Positions 27,046 to 34,775 of a DNA stretch of 64,000 bases are shown piece after piece. Position numbers and translations under genes: made by a program. Under the pieces are notes generated by a model. It searched no databases and was not told where the DNA came from. It was given only the letters and a program-made list of their open reading frames with translations. Source of the stretch: Myxacorys californica WJT36-NPBG1 (GTDB lineage: Bacteria; Cyanobacteriota; Cyanobacteriia; Leptolyngbyales; Leptolyngbyaceae); contig JAHHHO010000028.1 of the NCBI GenBank assembly GCA_019359315.1, positions 1 through 64,000 on the forward strand. Reading direction: 5' to 3'. The first letter of the stretch is position 1; every line of letters starts with the position of its first letter.

Positions 27046-28263
27046 TTAGCCTTTTTGCTGACCTAAATATTGCACGACGCCTCGTGCGATCGCGGTTGCC
27101 ATCTTTTTTCGATAGTCTGCGGTTGATAACTTCGCCGCATCGTTTCGTCCGGTCACAAATCCAACTTCGACCAATACAGACGGCATTGTGGTGTATCGCA
27201 ACACATAAAATCTTGCTTGCCGCACCCCTCGATCTTGAACGCCGGTCTCTTGCAAAACGTTCCGGTGAATCGCTTGAGCCAGACTGGAGCCGCTCTGATA
27301 ATAGTACGTTTCTAGACCATTAATATCAGGGCGGCTCATGCTAATCGCATTGGCGTGAATACTGACAAATGCTGTAGCCCTCATTCGATTGGCAAGGGTC
27401 GTTCGCGGTTCTAAGTCGAGATCAATATCGGACGATCGCGCCATGACTGCCTGAATGCCCTGCTGCTGGAGTAGAGCGGCAACCTGCTTGCTGATATCCA
27501 GAACAATATCTTTTTCTCTCAACCCACCGATTCCAATTGCACCAGGGTCAGGCCCGCCATGTCCCGGATCGATCACGACGACAGCCTTACTGTTAGGAAC
27601 GCGAGGAGGGGTAACTGGACTCGGTTTTGCAACGGGCGGAAGCGGGACGGGAGTTTGAGATGGGGGAACGGGTTTTGGTCTTGCGACGGGTGGAAGCGGG
27701 ACGGGAATTTGAGCCGAATTGGTGGGCGGAATCGGAAATAGGCTACCACTGGGCCGGGTTGGTACAACAACAGAACCGGGAGGCCCAGCCGTTGGAGTTC
27801 CAGCAGAACCGGGAATTCCGGCACTCGCTAGTTGCAGCGCAGGTAATTGAACGGACCACTGCTGCGCTGTTGTACCTCGAAATTTTACTTGGCTTGGATC
27901 GAGCGTGTATCCCGGCGCAAGTTCAACTACAAGGCGAGTAATGCCGCGATCGAACTGTCCGACTCTCAGCGATCGCACGTTGCCCGTGTAAGATTCTGAC
28001 ACTGCTGGACGCCCCAGAATAACGCCTGGTAAGTCTACCACCAGCCGCGTCGGATTTGCGATCAGTTGTGCTTTTGGTTGAACGCCTTCATCGGTGGTGA
28101 AATTTAGCTGATTTTGTGCAGGATTGAATCGCCAAGACTGCAAGCGGGCGGCTTGTGCCGGGGCAGCAAGCAAGAAAAGGGCAAACGGTAAGAGGGCATA
28201 GAGACTCCCTTTGATCTTGAGCGCCGTATTTACTTCTGAAGAGCGATTCAATGAATTTTTCAT
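27046..28263 (-). CDS. N-acetylmuramoyl-L-alanine amidase (AMIN + Amidase_3)
   Basis: A 405-residue periplasmic amidase of the AmiC type, which cleaves peptide stems from peptidoglycan, in cyanobacteria needed for cell separation and septal channels. The ATG at 28263 is preferred to a TTG at 28299. A signal peptide ends at PAQA-A (about 38). The AMIN domain follows (LQSWRFNPAQNQLNF, LVVDLPGVILGRP), then a Pro-rich linker of repeated PVPLPPVA units, then Amidase_3: VVIDPGHGGPDPGAIG, LREKDIVLDISKQ, FVSIHANAIS and VLVEVGFVTGRND, holding the zinc ligands His, Glu, His and the catalytic Glu. It is convergent with opcA. Confidence 0.93.
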   Translation of the reverse strand: MKNSLNRSSEVNTALKIKGSLYALLPFALFLLAAPAQAARLQSWRFNPAQNQLNFTTDEGVQPKAQLIANPTRLVVDLPGVILGRPAVSESYTGNVRSLRVGQFDRGITRLVVELAPGYTLDPSQVKFRGTTAQQWSVQLPALQLASAGIPGSAGTPTAGPPGSVVVPTRPSGSLFPIPPTNSAQIPVPLPPVARPKPVPPSQTPVPLPPVAKPSPVTPPRVPNSKAVVVIDPGHGGPDPGAIGIGGLREKDIVLDISKQVAALLQQQGIQAVMARSSDIDLDLEPRTTLANRMRATAFVSIHANAISMSRPDINGLETYYYQSGSSLAQAIHRNVLQETGVQDRGVRQARFYVLRYTTMPSVLVEVGFVTGRNDAAKLSTADYRKKMATAIARGVVQYLGQQKG

Positions 28264-29059
28264 GGATTGTATCGTGTTGATAGACGTTGCAGATTGCAAA
28301 GCATTTAGCGTTGATTTAGCGTTGATTTAGCATTGCTAAATTGGTTGTGCATCCTTCAACGCAGATTTAGAAACTCACACACAAAATATTTCCTCACACA
28401 ATAAACTTGCCGATGCAATTGCTTTGCAATCTCTGAGCGATTGCTGATCTCTAGCAATTTGCACCAAGCGAACTAGCTATGGACGCTGTAGATTTAATGA
28501 ATTCGTCTCTAAGAATTTGAATTTAGTGACTGATTAAATTCAGTAGTCACTGGCAGCGCTAGTGCCCTTATCCCCAACCCTTCTCCCACGAGAGAGGGGA
28601 GGATCTCTCCAGACTCTTGTTCCCTCTCCCGTAGGAGAGGGCTACGGTGAGGGCAAATCTCGGTCTGCATCTAATTCACGATCCTGGGCGAGACGCTTTG
28701 TTCAAAGTCATGGTTTAACTTTAGTGACCAAAATTTGATCGAATTCACGTTGTCTTACTCTCCTCCATCGCTCTAGGTATTTCTGGAAATTTTTGATCAC
28801 GAATTGAATCTATTTGGGATCTAGTTCAGGAAAAGATTCCTTGAGAGGAGTAACGGCTCTCCCGATTAGGGCTGACGCAAGAATAAGCGCGAAGGTTTCA
28901 GTAACAAAGCATGAATGTTTTGTTACGGCTTCGCGCTATAAAATTTTGTTTTTAATTTTTTGAATAACTTAAGAGATTTGCCGCTTAGGCTTGTTTGCTC
29001 ATCCTCTACGATTGGCTTTGCAAAGCGTATGGAGCGCGATTCGTAGAAGGATCGCTTGC
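28264..29059. other. Long gene-poor interval
   Basis: About 800 bp without a supportable gene. It holds an 11-bp tandem repeat (AGCGTTGATTT, twice, near 28308-28330), a MITE-like hairpin element (28563-28655) and AT-rich sequence near 28930-28975. The amidase promoter must lie in the left part. Confidence 0.6.
28563..28655. repeat. MITE-like hairpin element
   Basis: Ends read TGCCCTTATCC and, reversed, TGCCCTCACC, so the element has imperfect terminal repeats. Inside, CCCTCTCC-CGTA-GGAGAGGG (28622-28641) is a perfect 8-bp stem. Text of this kind is widespread between cyanobacterial genes. Confidence 0.65.
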
Positions 29060-29842
29060 CTATCGATCAACATCTTGAATTTGCTCAATGTATGCCAGCG
29101 TTTGCTGATAGTTTTCTGGGTTGCCTTGGCGTTGAAATAATTGTGCGGCAGTATTTAAGTCTTGCAACGCAGCAGATTTATTTCCCTTTTGAGCGTAAAT
29201 TAAGCCTCGGCTGCCATAGGCTTCGGCTAACTGAGTATTGAGGCGAATCGCTTGTGTGTAATCTTGGATCGCGGCAGTCGTATCTCCGCGTTCTGTCTTA
29301 GCTCTACCACGATTGTAGAGCGCATCGGTGTAAGTTGGTTTTAGCTTGACCGCTTGATTAATATCTGCGATCGCAGCGTTAATATCTCCCATTTCTGCCC
29401 GAAGAATGCCGCGATGATTAAAGGCTTCAGGATAATTTGGTCGGAGGCGAATGGCTTGATTGATATCCTTTAGTCCTCCCGCTAAATCGCCCATTGCCGC
29501 TCGCATTTCCCCGCGATGAAAAAAGGCTTTGGCGTGTTTAGGATTCAGTTTGAGAGCTTGGTTGAAGTCAGCAAAGGCACGACGCAGGTCTCCATAATCT
29601 GCCCGGGCTAATCCACGAGAAACGTAAGCTTCTGTATTGCGAGAGTTGAGTTGAATCGCTTGGGTGTACGATGCGATCGCGCCCGCGAGATCCCCTCTTT
29701 TTACCTGTTCTGCGCCTTGACTCACCCAATTAGACGTTTGAGCAGCCACCTGAACGGGCAAGGCCCGAACCGCTTGAATAGGCATTGCACTCAAAATAGT
29801 GGCGGTCAATCCTACAGCAATTGCGTTCGTCGCGGCTCTCAT
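29060..29842 (-). CDS. TPR-repeat protein with signal peptide
   Basis: A 260-residue protein. The ATG at 29842 has GGGGAG nine bases upstream; an in-frame TTG at 29881 was rejected. A signal peptide covers residues 1-27 (IAVGLTATILSAMPIQAVRA). At least five 34-residue TPR units follow, for example GDLAGAIASYTQAIQLNSRN, GDINAAIADINQAVKLKPTY and GDTTAAIQDYTQAIRLNTQL. TPRs form protein-binding superhelices; the partner is unknown. It is probably periplasmic or in the thylakoid lumen. Confidence 0.88.
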   Translation of the reverse strand: MRAATNAIAVGLTATILSAMPIQAVRALPVQVAAQTSNWVSQGAEQVKRGDLAGAIASYTQAIQLNSRNTEAYVSRGLARADYGDLRRAFADFNQALKLNPKHAKAFFHRGEMRAAMGDLAGGLKDINQAIRLRPNYPEAFNHRGILRAEMGDINAAIADINQAVKLKPTYTDALYNRGRAKTERGDTTAAIQDYTQAIRLNTQLAEAYGSRGLIYAQKGNKSAALQDLNTAAQLFQRQGNPENYQQTLAYIEQIQDVDR

Positions 29843-30451
29843 GATGCTGACTCCCCAATGTCTCAGTCCTAGTGGAATCAACGGTGCGATCGACGTTTCC
29901 GAAAAACGTTACAAAGCTTTACATACAACCATAGATAGAGGCAGATGATCGCGGTTTTGCTTTAGTTACATCTCCATCTCAGCCCTAGTCTAGATTCAAG
30001 AATTTTAGAACAAAGCAAAATAAGAGGTGTTGGGGAATGCAATTGACAAAGCCACGCTTTATTACATTGCATTCCCTCAACATTATAAAAACCACTTTAA
30101 CGACTAGGCAGCGCTTTTCGGGCAATCAGACTGACAGAGCGTTCCCATTGCTAAACCCATTACTTAAGTCAGCTTCCAAGGCAATTTTTAGACCAATGTC
30201 TAGAAAAGGTGTCTAGAAAAGGCAATTCTTAGAACAACATCTAGCGACTGAAGTTTTTCTTCAAGCCATTTCTGTAGTTCTTCAAGTTTGGTCTCTTAAG
30301 TCAATTGTCTTCTTCAGTCAAGTAGTTCAATTGTCTTCTTCAGTCAAGCGAAACTTCTTTGACCAAGGAGACTAATAAAACGCCCACATTCAGAGGAGCC
30401 ACCCTTACTCGCTGAGAGATTTCAACTTGACCTTATTTATAAAGCTTTTTC
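29843..30451. other. Intergenic region between divergent TPR and histidine-kinase genes
   Basis: About 610 bp holding both divergent promoters. No gene is supportable. It contains a duplicated GGTGTCTAGAAAAGGCAA-like segment near 30198-30226, a 26-bp tandem repeat (30301-30348) and a palindromic AAGTTTTTCTTCAAG region near 30251. Confidence 0.5.
30301..30348. repeat. Exact 22-bp direct repeat, 26-bp period
   Basis: TCAATTGTCTTCTTCAGTCA followed by AG occurs at 30301-30322 and again at 30327-30348, about 100-150 bp before the histidine-kinase start. This is a promoter-proximal position, so the pair could be a regulator binding site or a recent tandem duplication. Confidence 0.85.
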
Positions 30452-31810
30452 ATGCACGTTATGAATCCCGATCGTTCTCGCCTCCCTAAAACCCTAGAGG
30501 CGCTTCAGAAACAAAGCCAAGAACTCTACGACAGCATTCATGCTTCGTCGGGGCAAACGTCCTCGGGCGAAGACGGGTTAAACCGGCTGTTAGAGAAATT
30601 TTGGTCAACGTTGGTGCACTCACACACTAGGCAAACCGAATTGCAGCATCAAAATCAGGAGTTGAACGCTGCTCACAAGACTCAAACATCGCAATATGCC
30701 TATTACCGTGAGCTATTCGAGTTTGCGCCCGCTAGCTACATCATCACTAATGCTGAGGGCAAAATTCTCGACGCCAATCGTGCGGCAACTCGGTTGCTGA
30801 AGGCTGAATCGGATGCATTGCTTGGAAAACCGCTCAGCCACTTCATTGCGAGTGCTGACCAAGGCATATTTGTGTCAAATCTGGCGCAGCTCAAGCAAGG
30901 CTCTTCTGACGCGGAGTGGGAGGTAAAGATCCAGCGTGACGACGGTTCAGAATTTTCTACAGCACTTACCGTATCGGTTGTGCGGAGTGAAGACAGCATT
31001 CCGGTTAAACTGCACTGGCAACTGCTCGACATTACGCCTTATAAGCAAGCTGAAACTCAAGCTCAAAGCCTGAAAGCTTTTAACCAACAGGTTGCAGAAG
31101 TCGATCGGCTCAAGGCGCAGTTTCTAGCGGTGATGTCTCACGAATTGAGAACTCCGATCCACATTGTGAGTGGCTTTTCTCAACTGCTGCTGCGACGATT
31201 TCAAGCGCAGCGCGATCCGCAATTGATCGATATGACAGAGCGCATTGTTGGCAGCAGTCATCATCTTCTCTCGCTGGTTGAAGATATTCTTGACCATGCT
31301 CAGCTTCAGTCTAAGCGCCTGCAACTGAAGATAGAACCACTCGACTTGACAGACCTAATTACAACGGCGGTAGAAGAGATACGCCCCTTGGCAAGGCGCA
31401 AAAATTTAGCGTTGCAGATCGAGTTGCCTCAAGCCGGTCTTCTGGTTGAAAACGACCCAGTTCGATTGAAGCAGGTGATTGCTAATTTACTTTCTAACGC
31501 CATTAAATTCACTGATCGCGGCGCAGTAACGCTCTCGGTGCGAGAACTTCCAGAAGACCGCATTGCGATCGCGGTTCAAGATACCGGAATTGGCATTGCT
31601 GAGTCTGATAAAAAGGCTATCTTTCAAGGGTTTTGTCAGTTGAGTCAGTCGCTGAGCCGTCAGCATGAAGGAACGGGGTTAGGACTCTCGATTACTCATG
31701 CACTCGTGGAATTAATGCAAGGAAAAATCTCCGTTGAGAGCATATTGGGTCAAGGGACAACGTTTTGTGTGCAGCTTCCTCGGGTTGTGACCTCGGCTGA
31801 ATCCGCTTGA
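30452..31810 (+). CDS. PAS-domain soluble sensor histidine kinase
   Basis: A 452-residue kinase with no membrane segment. Residues 1-85 are helical; a PAS domain spans about 88-200 (YYRELFEFAPASYIITNAEG, ILDANRAATRLL). HisKA carries the phospho-accepting His230 in MSHELRTPIHIVSGF. HATPase_c has the N box LKQVIANLLSNAIKF, the G1 box VQDTGIGI and the G2 box GTGLGLSIT. An alternative ATG lies three codons in (30461). No response regulator is adjacent, so it is an orphan kinase by position. Ligand unknown. Confidence 0.93.
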   Translation: MHVMNPDRSRLPKTLEALQKQSQELYDSIHASSGQTSSGEDGLNRLLEKFWSTLVHSHTRQTELQHQNQELNAAHKTQTSQYAYYRELFEFAPASYIITNAEGKILDANRAATRLLKAESDALLGKPLSHFIASADQGIFVSNLAQLKQGSSDAEWEVKIQRDDGSEFSTALTVSVVRSEDSIPVKLHWQLLDITPYKQAETQAQSLKAFNQQVAEVDRLKAQFLAVMSHELRTPIHIVSGFSQLLLRRFQAQRDPQLIDMTERIVGSSHHLLSLVEDILDHAQLQSKRLQLKIEPLDLTDLITTAVEEIRPLARRKNLALQIELPQAGLLVENDPVRLKQVIANLLSNAIKFTDRGAVTLSVRELPEDRIAIAVQDTGIGIAESDKKAIFQGFCQLSQSLSRQHEGTGLGLSITHALVELMQGKISVESILGQGTTFCVQLPRVVTSAESA

Positions 31811-31830
31811 GTCACTGCACTCAAACTAAC

Positions 31831-31878
31831 GTTGATGAACATTGTTGTTGATAAACACTGTTGTTGATGAACATTGTT
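31831..31878. repeat. Three tandem 16-bp units
   Basis: GTTGATGAACATTGTT, GTTGATAAACACTGTT and GTTGATGAACATTGTT follow one another exactly. The array lies between the kinase stop and the end of the small leftward ORF, which it just overlaps at 31877-31878. Confidence 0.9.
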
Positions 31879-31972
31879 AATGAACGTCGATCGCAGGCTG
31901 GAGTAGCAATGCGATCGCGCCTACAACAACGAAGGACAAGGTGACCCAGAGGAGCATTTTGTTTAACTGCAT
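31877..31972 (-). CDS. Possible 31-residue single-span membrane peptide
   Basis: A leftward ATG at 31972 gives 31 codons: a short polar start (MQLNKM), one hydrophobic helix (LLWVTLSFVVVGAIALLLQP) and a short acidic tail ending IDVH. The size and layout match the many tiny subunits of cyanobacterial photosystem, cytochrome b6f and NDH complexes, but no known subunit was recognised. No Shine-Dalgarno is visible. It lies alone between the kinase and a zinc-ribbon gene. Confidence 0.4.
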   Translation of the reverse strand: MQLNKMLLWVTLSFVVVGAIALLLQPAIDVH

Positions 31973-32245
31973 CGTGTTTTGTTATGGTTTGATAGTGATT
32001 ATTCCTTGCAAAGGTAAAGCAGTGGCTCAACGGATACAACCGAGCGGTGGCAGATTTTAGGCCACTGAAATTCTGTCTATGGGTAGGTTTAGTTTCGGCG
32101 CAGCTAGTGCTTTATAGTCATATCCTCTAATTCTCAAGAGCTAAGACATGTTGTGCTGAAGGTAGAAGCGGTAGGACTGCAATTACGACTACTCTTATCC
32201 TTGTCAGCATTAGATAACAAACTAAACAAACCTTTTTAGAAACTT

Positions 32246-32503
32246 ATGCAACTCCAAATCGAGTGTAATAGCTTGAAGCAAGGCTCCCAGGCCTGCTGCG
32301 TCTGTAGCCAATTGTTTGAGCTAGGTCAAGCCAAGATCATTTTGTGTGATGAGCAGGGGACAGCCCGTGGAGAAGTATGTCCTTCCTGTGTTCATAACGG
32401 CTTTGACTGGATCAAGCAAGAGTTTGAGTCTTCAACCTCTCTGCGTAAGATAGCGTACAACCGCTACCGTCCCACGAAATTGGAAGTCCCAGTTACCGCT
32501 TAG
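32246..32503 (+). CDS. Small zinc-ribbon-like conserved protein
   Basis: An 85-residue protein with CCVCSQLFELGQAKIILCD and, later, EVCPSCVHNGFDWIKQEFE. The two CxxC pairs (about residues 18-21 and 45-48) would bind one zinc. A basic, Tyr-containing tail follows (KIAYNRYRPTK). I recall similar short proteins in other cyanobacteria without a known role. Confidence 0.65.
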   Translation: MQLQIECNSLKQGSQACCVCSQLFELGQAKIILCDEQGTARGEVCPSCVHNGFDWIKQEFESSTSLRKIAYNRYRPTKLEVPVTA

Positions 32504-32838
32504 ACGGTTAGCTTTAGTTCATCTTCATTAATTTTGTTTTGTTAGAAAGTAGTTCGTTCAGATAACAATCTAGTTGGTTCAGATTCTCATATATGCGGCA
32601 GATCTTAAGTAAGGGCACGGCACTACCATGCCCTTATTGGTCGTTCAGCGTCAGGAGTATTTTTTAGATTGAATTTGATCACCAACAGGCTAATTGATCG
32701 GACTCTTTTCACAGCAAATTTAAATTTTACATAGCGAATCTTACATAGTGAAAGGCGAAGTGAAAGGCGAACTGGTTGAAGCCAATCCGCCTCAATCACT
32801 CGATTAGCGACACCCTAGTTAGAAGGGTTAGAAGAGCC
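32504..32838. other. Intergenic region with a dispersed hairpin
   Basis: About 335 bp between convergent genes. The hairpin AAGGGCA (32611-32617) with TGCCCTT (32629-32635) could end the zinc-ribbon transcript; a related hairpin sits at 58756-58784. Near 32745 a small duplication, GTGAAAGGCGAA, occurs twice. No gene is seen. Confidence 0.5.
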
Positions 32839-34365
32839 TTATGCGCCCACTGCTTCCTTAGCGGCGTATAGCACTTCAGCCGTAATCTCAGGGATGTTGC
32901 GATCGCGAGCGAATTTCTCGGTGTTGCGCTTCACCTTGCCGCGCACAAAGCCCGGAATCTTATTCAGTTCAGCCAAACCATCGCGGCTCCAACCCAAGTT
33001 AGACTCGGCAGACATCGTTTTCGTAATGCCTTCTTTCGTGTCGTGACCACCAAAGATTTCGAGTAAATGATCTTCCATGCCTAGTGTGAACGAGTTGTAG
33101 ATCAGATCAACGAGGTGGTTCGTGCCTTCGTAGCCCACAAACGGCTTATAGCCCAAGGGGAAATTCTGAATGTGAATCGGAGCCGCAATCACGCCGCAGG
33201 GAATGTTGAGGCGTTTGCCGATATGACGCTCCATCTGAGTGCCAAAAATGGCAGAGGGTTCTAACTGCGCGATTGCATCGGCAATTTCGCCGTTGTCTTC
33301 GCTGATCAAAACGCGATCGCAGTATTCGCTCACTTCGTTCGTAAACCACTCGGCGTCATACTTGCAGTACGTTCCAGCCAGCACAACGTGGATGCCCATT
33401 TCTCGCGACAGAATCTTAGTCAGTGCGGCAGCGTGAGTATTATCGCCAAATACAACGGCTTTCTTGCCCGTCAAATTCTGGCAGTCGATCGAGCGAGAGA
33501 ACCAAGCCGCTTGCGACACAAAGCGAGTCTGGTTGTCAATAAAGGGTTCGTAATCTACGCTCGCGCCTTGGGCATTAATGACTTCTTGAATCTTGCGAAT
33601 GCAGCGAGCCGTCTCTACAATGCCCATCGGCGTAATATCAATGCAAGGCATGCCAAACTCTTGCTCTAGATGCTTCGCTGTCATCATGCCGATTTCGCGG
33701 TAGGGCACCAGGTTAAACCAGGCACGAGGCATTTGCTTGAGTTCATTGACTGATGCGCCTTCAGGAATGACCGTGTTTACTTCGATGCCCAAGTCTGCCA
33801 TCAGCCGCTTGAGCTCGGTGCAGTCGTGAGTGTTGTGAAATCCTAGCGTCGTCATGCCGATGATATTCACCGAAGGCTTTTCGGTCTTGCTCTCTGGCAG
33901 TTCACCTTTCTTACGCGCTTTCTCAAGGTAGAACTGGACAATCTGATGCAAACTGCGATCTGCGGCTTGCAGTTCGTTGTAGCGGTAGTGATTGACATCC
34001 GCCAATATCACGTCGCCTTGAGAATCGATCTGAGCGCGATCGCAGAAGTTTTTCAGGTCTTCTTGCAAAATGCTGGAGGTGCAAGTCGGCGTCAACACAA
34101 TCATATCCGGATGCTCTTCTTGGTCTTTGCGGACGATGTTATCGACGACCTTCTCCTGAGATCCCCGTGCTAGGACGTTGCGATCAACCACACTCGTGGT
34201 TACAGGCGTATAGTTGCGCTCCCGCTCTAGCATCGATCGCATCACGTTAAAGTAGTCATCTCCTAGGGGAGCGTGCATGATGGCATGAACGTTCTTAAAA
34301 GAACTGGCGATGCGAAGTGTGCCAATGTGAGCGGGGCCTGCATACATCCAGTAAGCCAATTTCAT
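32839..34365 (-). CDS. chlB: Light-independent protochlorophyllide reductase subunit B
   Basis: A 508-residue ChlB. With ChlN it forms the nitrogenase-like catalytic component of dark-operative protochlorophyllide reductase, which accepts electrons from ChlL and reduces ring D in darkness. Visible features: [20 protein letters not shown] start, [15 protein letters not shown] with a cluster Cys, [36 protein letters not shown], and the C-terminal domain with [20 protein letters not shown]. Length is normal. chlL and chlN are not adjacent, as is common for chlB. Confidence 0.97.
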   Translation of the reverse strand: MKLAYWMYAGPAHIGTLRIASSFKNVHAIMHAPLGDDYFNVMRSMLERERNYTPVTTSVVDRNVLARGSQEKVVDNIVRKDQEEHPDMIVLTPTCTSSILQEDLKNFCDRAQIDSQGDVILADVNHYRYNELQAADRSLHQIVQFYLEKARKKGELPESKTEKPSVNIIGMTTLGFHNTHDCTELKRLMADLGIEVNTVIPEGASVNELKQMPRAWFNLVPYREIGMMTAKHLEQEFGMPCIDITPMGIVETARCIRKIQEVINAQGASVDYEPFIDNQTRFVSQAAWFSRSIDCQNLTGKKAVVFGDNTHAAALTKILSREMGIHVVLAGTYCKYDAEWFTNEVSEYCDRVLISEDNGEIADAIAQLEPSAIFGTQMERHIGKRLNIPCGVIAAPIHIQNFPLGYKPFVGYEGTNHLVDLIYNSFTLGMEDHLLEIFGGHDTKEGITKTMSAESNLGWSRDGLAELNKIPGFVRGKVKRNTEKFARDRNIPEITAEVLYAAKEAVGA

Positions 34366-34775
34366 ATCGTCTGTCTCCCGTGTGCGAAGGATGAAGGATG
34401 AAGGATGAGGGATGAGGAATGGAGAAGCTTACTTTTTTCATCCCTCATCTCTCATCTCTATCCTTAGAAACTTTGGGTTTTATTACTTTCAGCATTGTCT
34501 CAAACTACGGAAACCTGATGAAGAGTGCAGGGAGTGCGATCGCGCCGTTATCTCTTTGCCTAAAATCGCTTAAACTTCCTCCTGGTATACGTTTGAGTAA
34601 TTCCTAACTAAACGGACGGCCAGCTTGACTAGCAATGATTCTTAATGTCTACAAATCCTACTATCGACAAAGGGTGTAGAACGTTTCCTAAAGCTCACAA
34701 AGCTCTCATTAACAGATGAAGGGGCGTTCCAACGAAACACCCCTCACTTTGAGCTTATTTTGAAGCAGGAATATT
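34366..34775. other. Intergenic region upstream of chlB
   Basis: About 410 bp. GATGAAG/GATGAGG heptamers (34386-34418) and complementary TCATCCC/TCATCTC units (34438-34458) form a repeat block just upstream of chlB, matching that at zwf-opcA. An imperfect hairpin AGGGGCGTTCC...GAAACACCCCT near 34720-34745 may end the large DUF4912 upstream region. No gene is seen. Confidence 0.55.
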
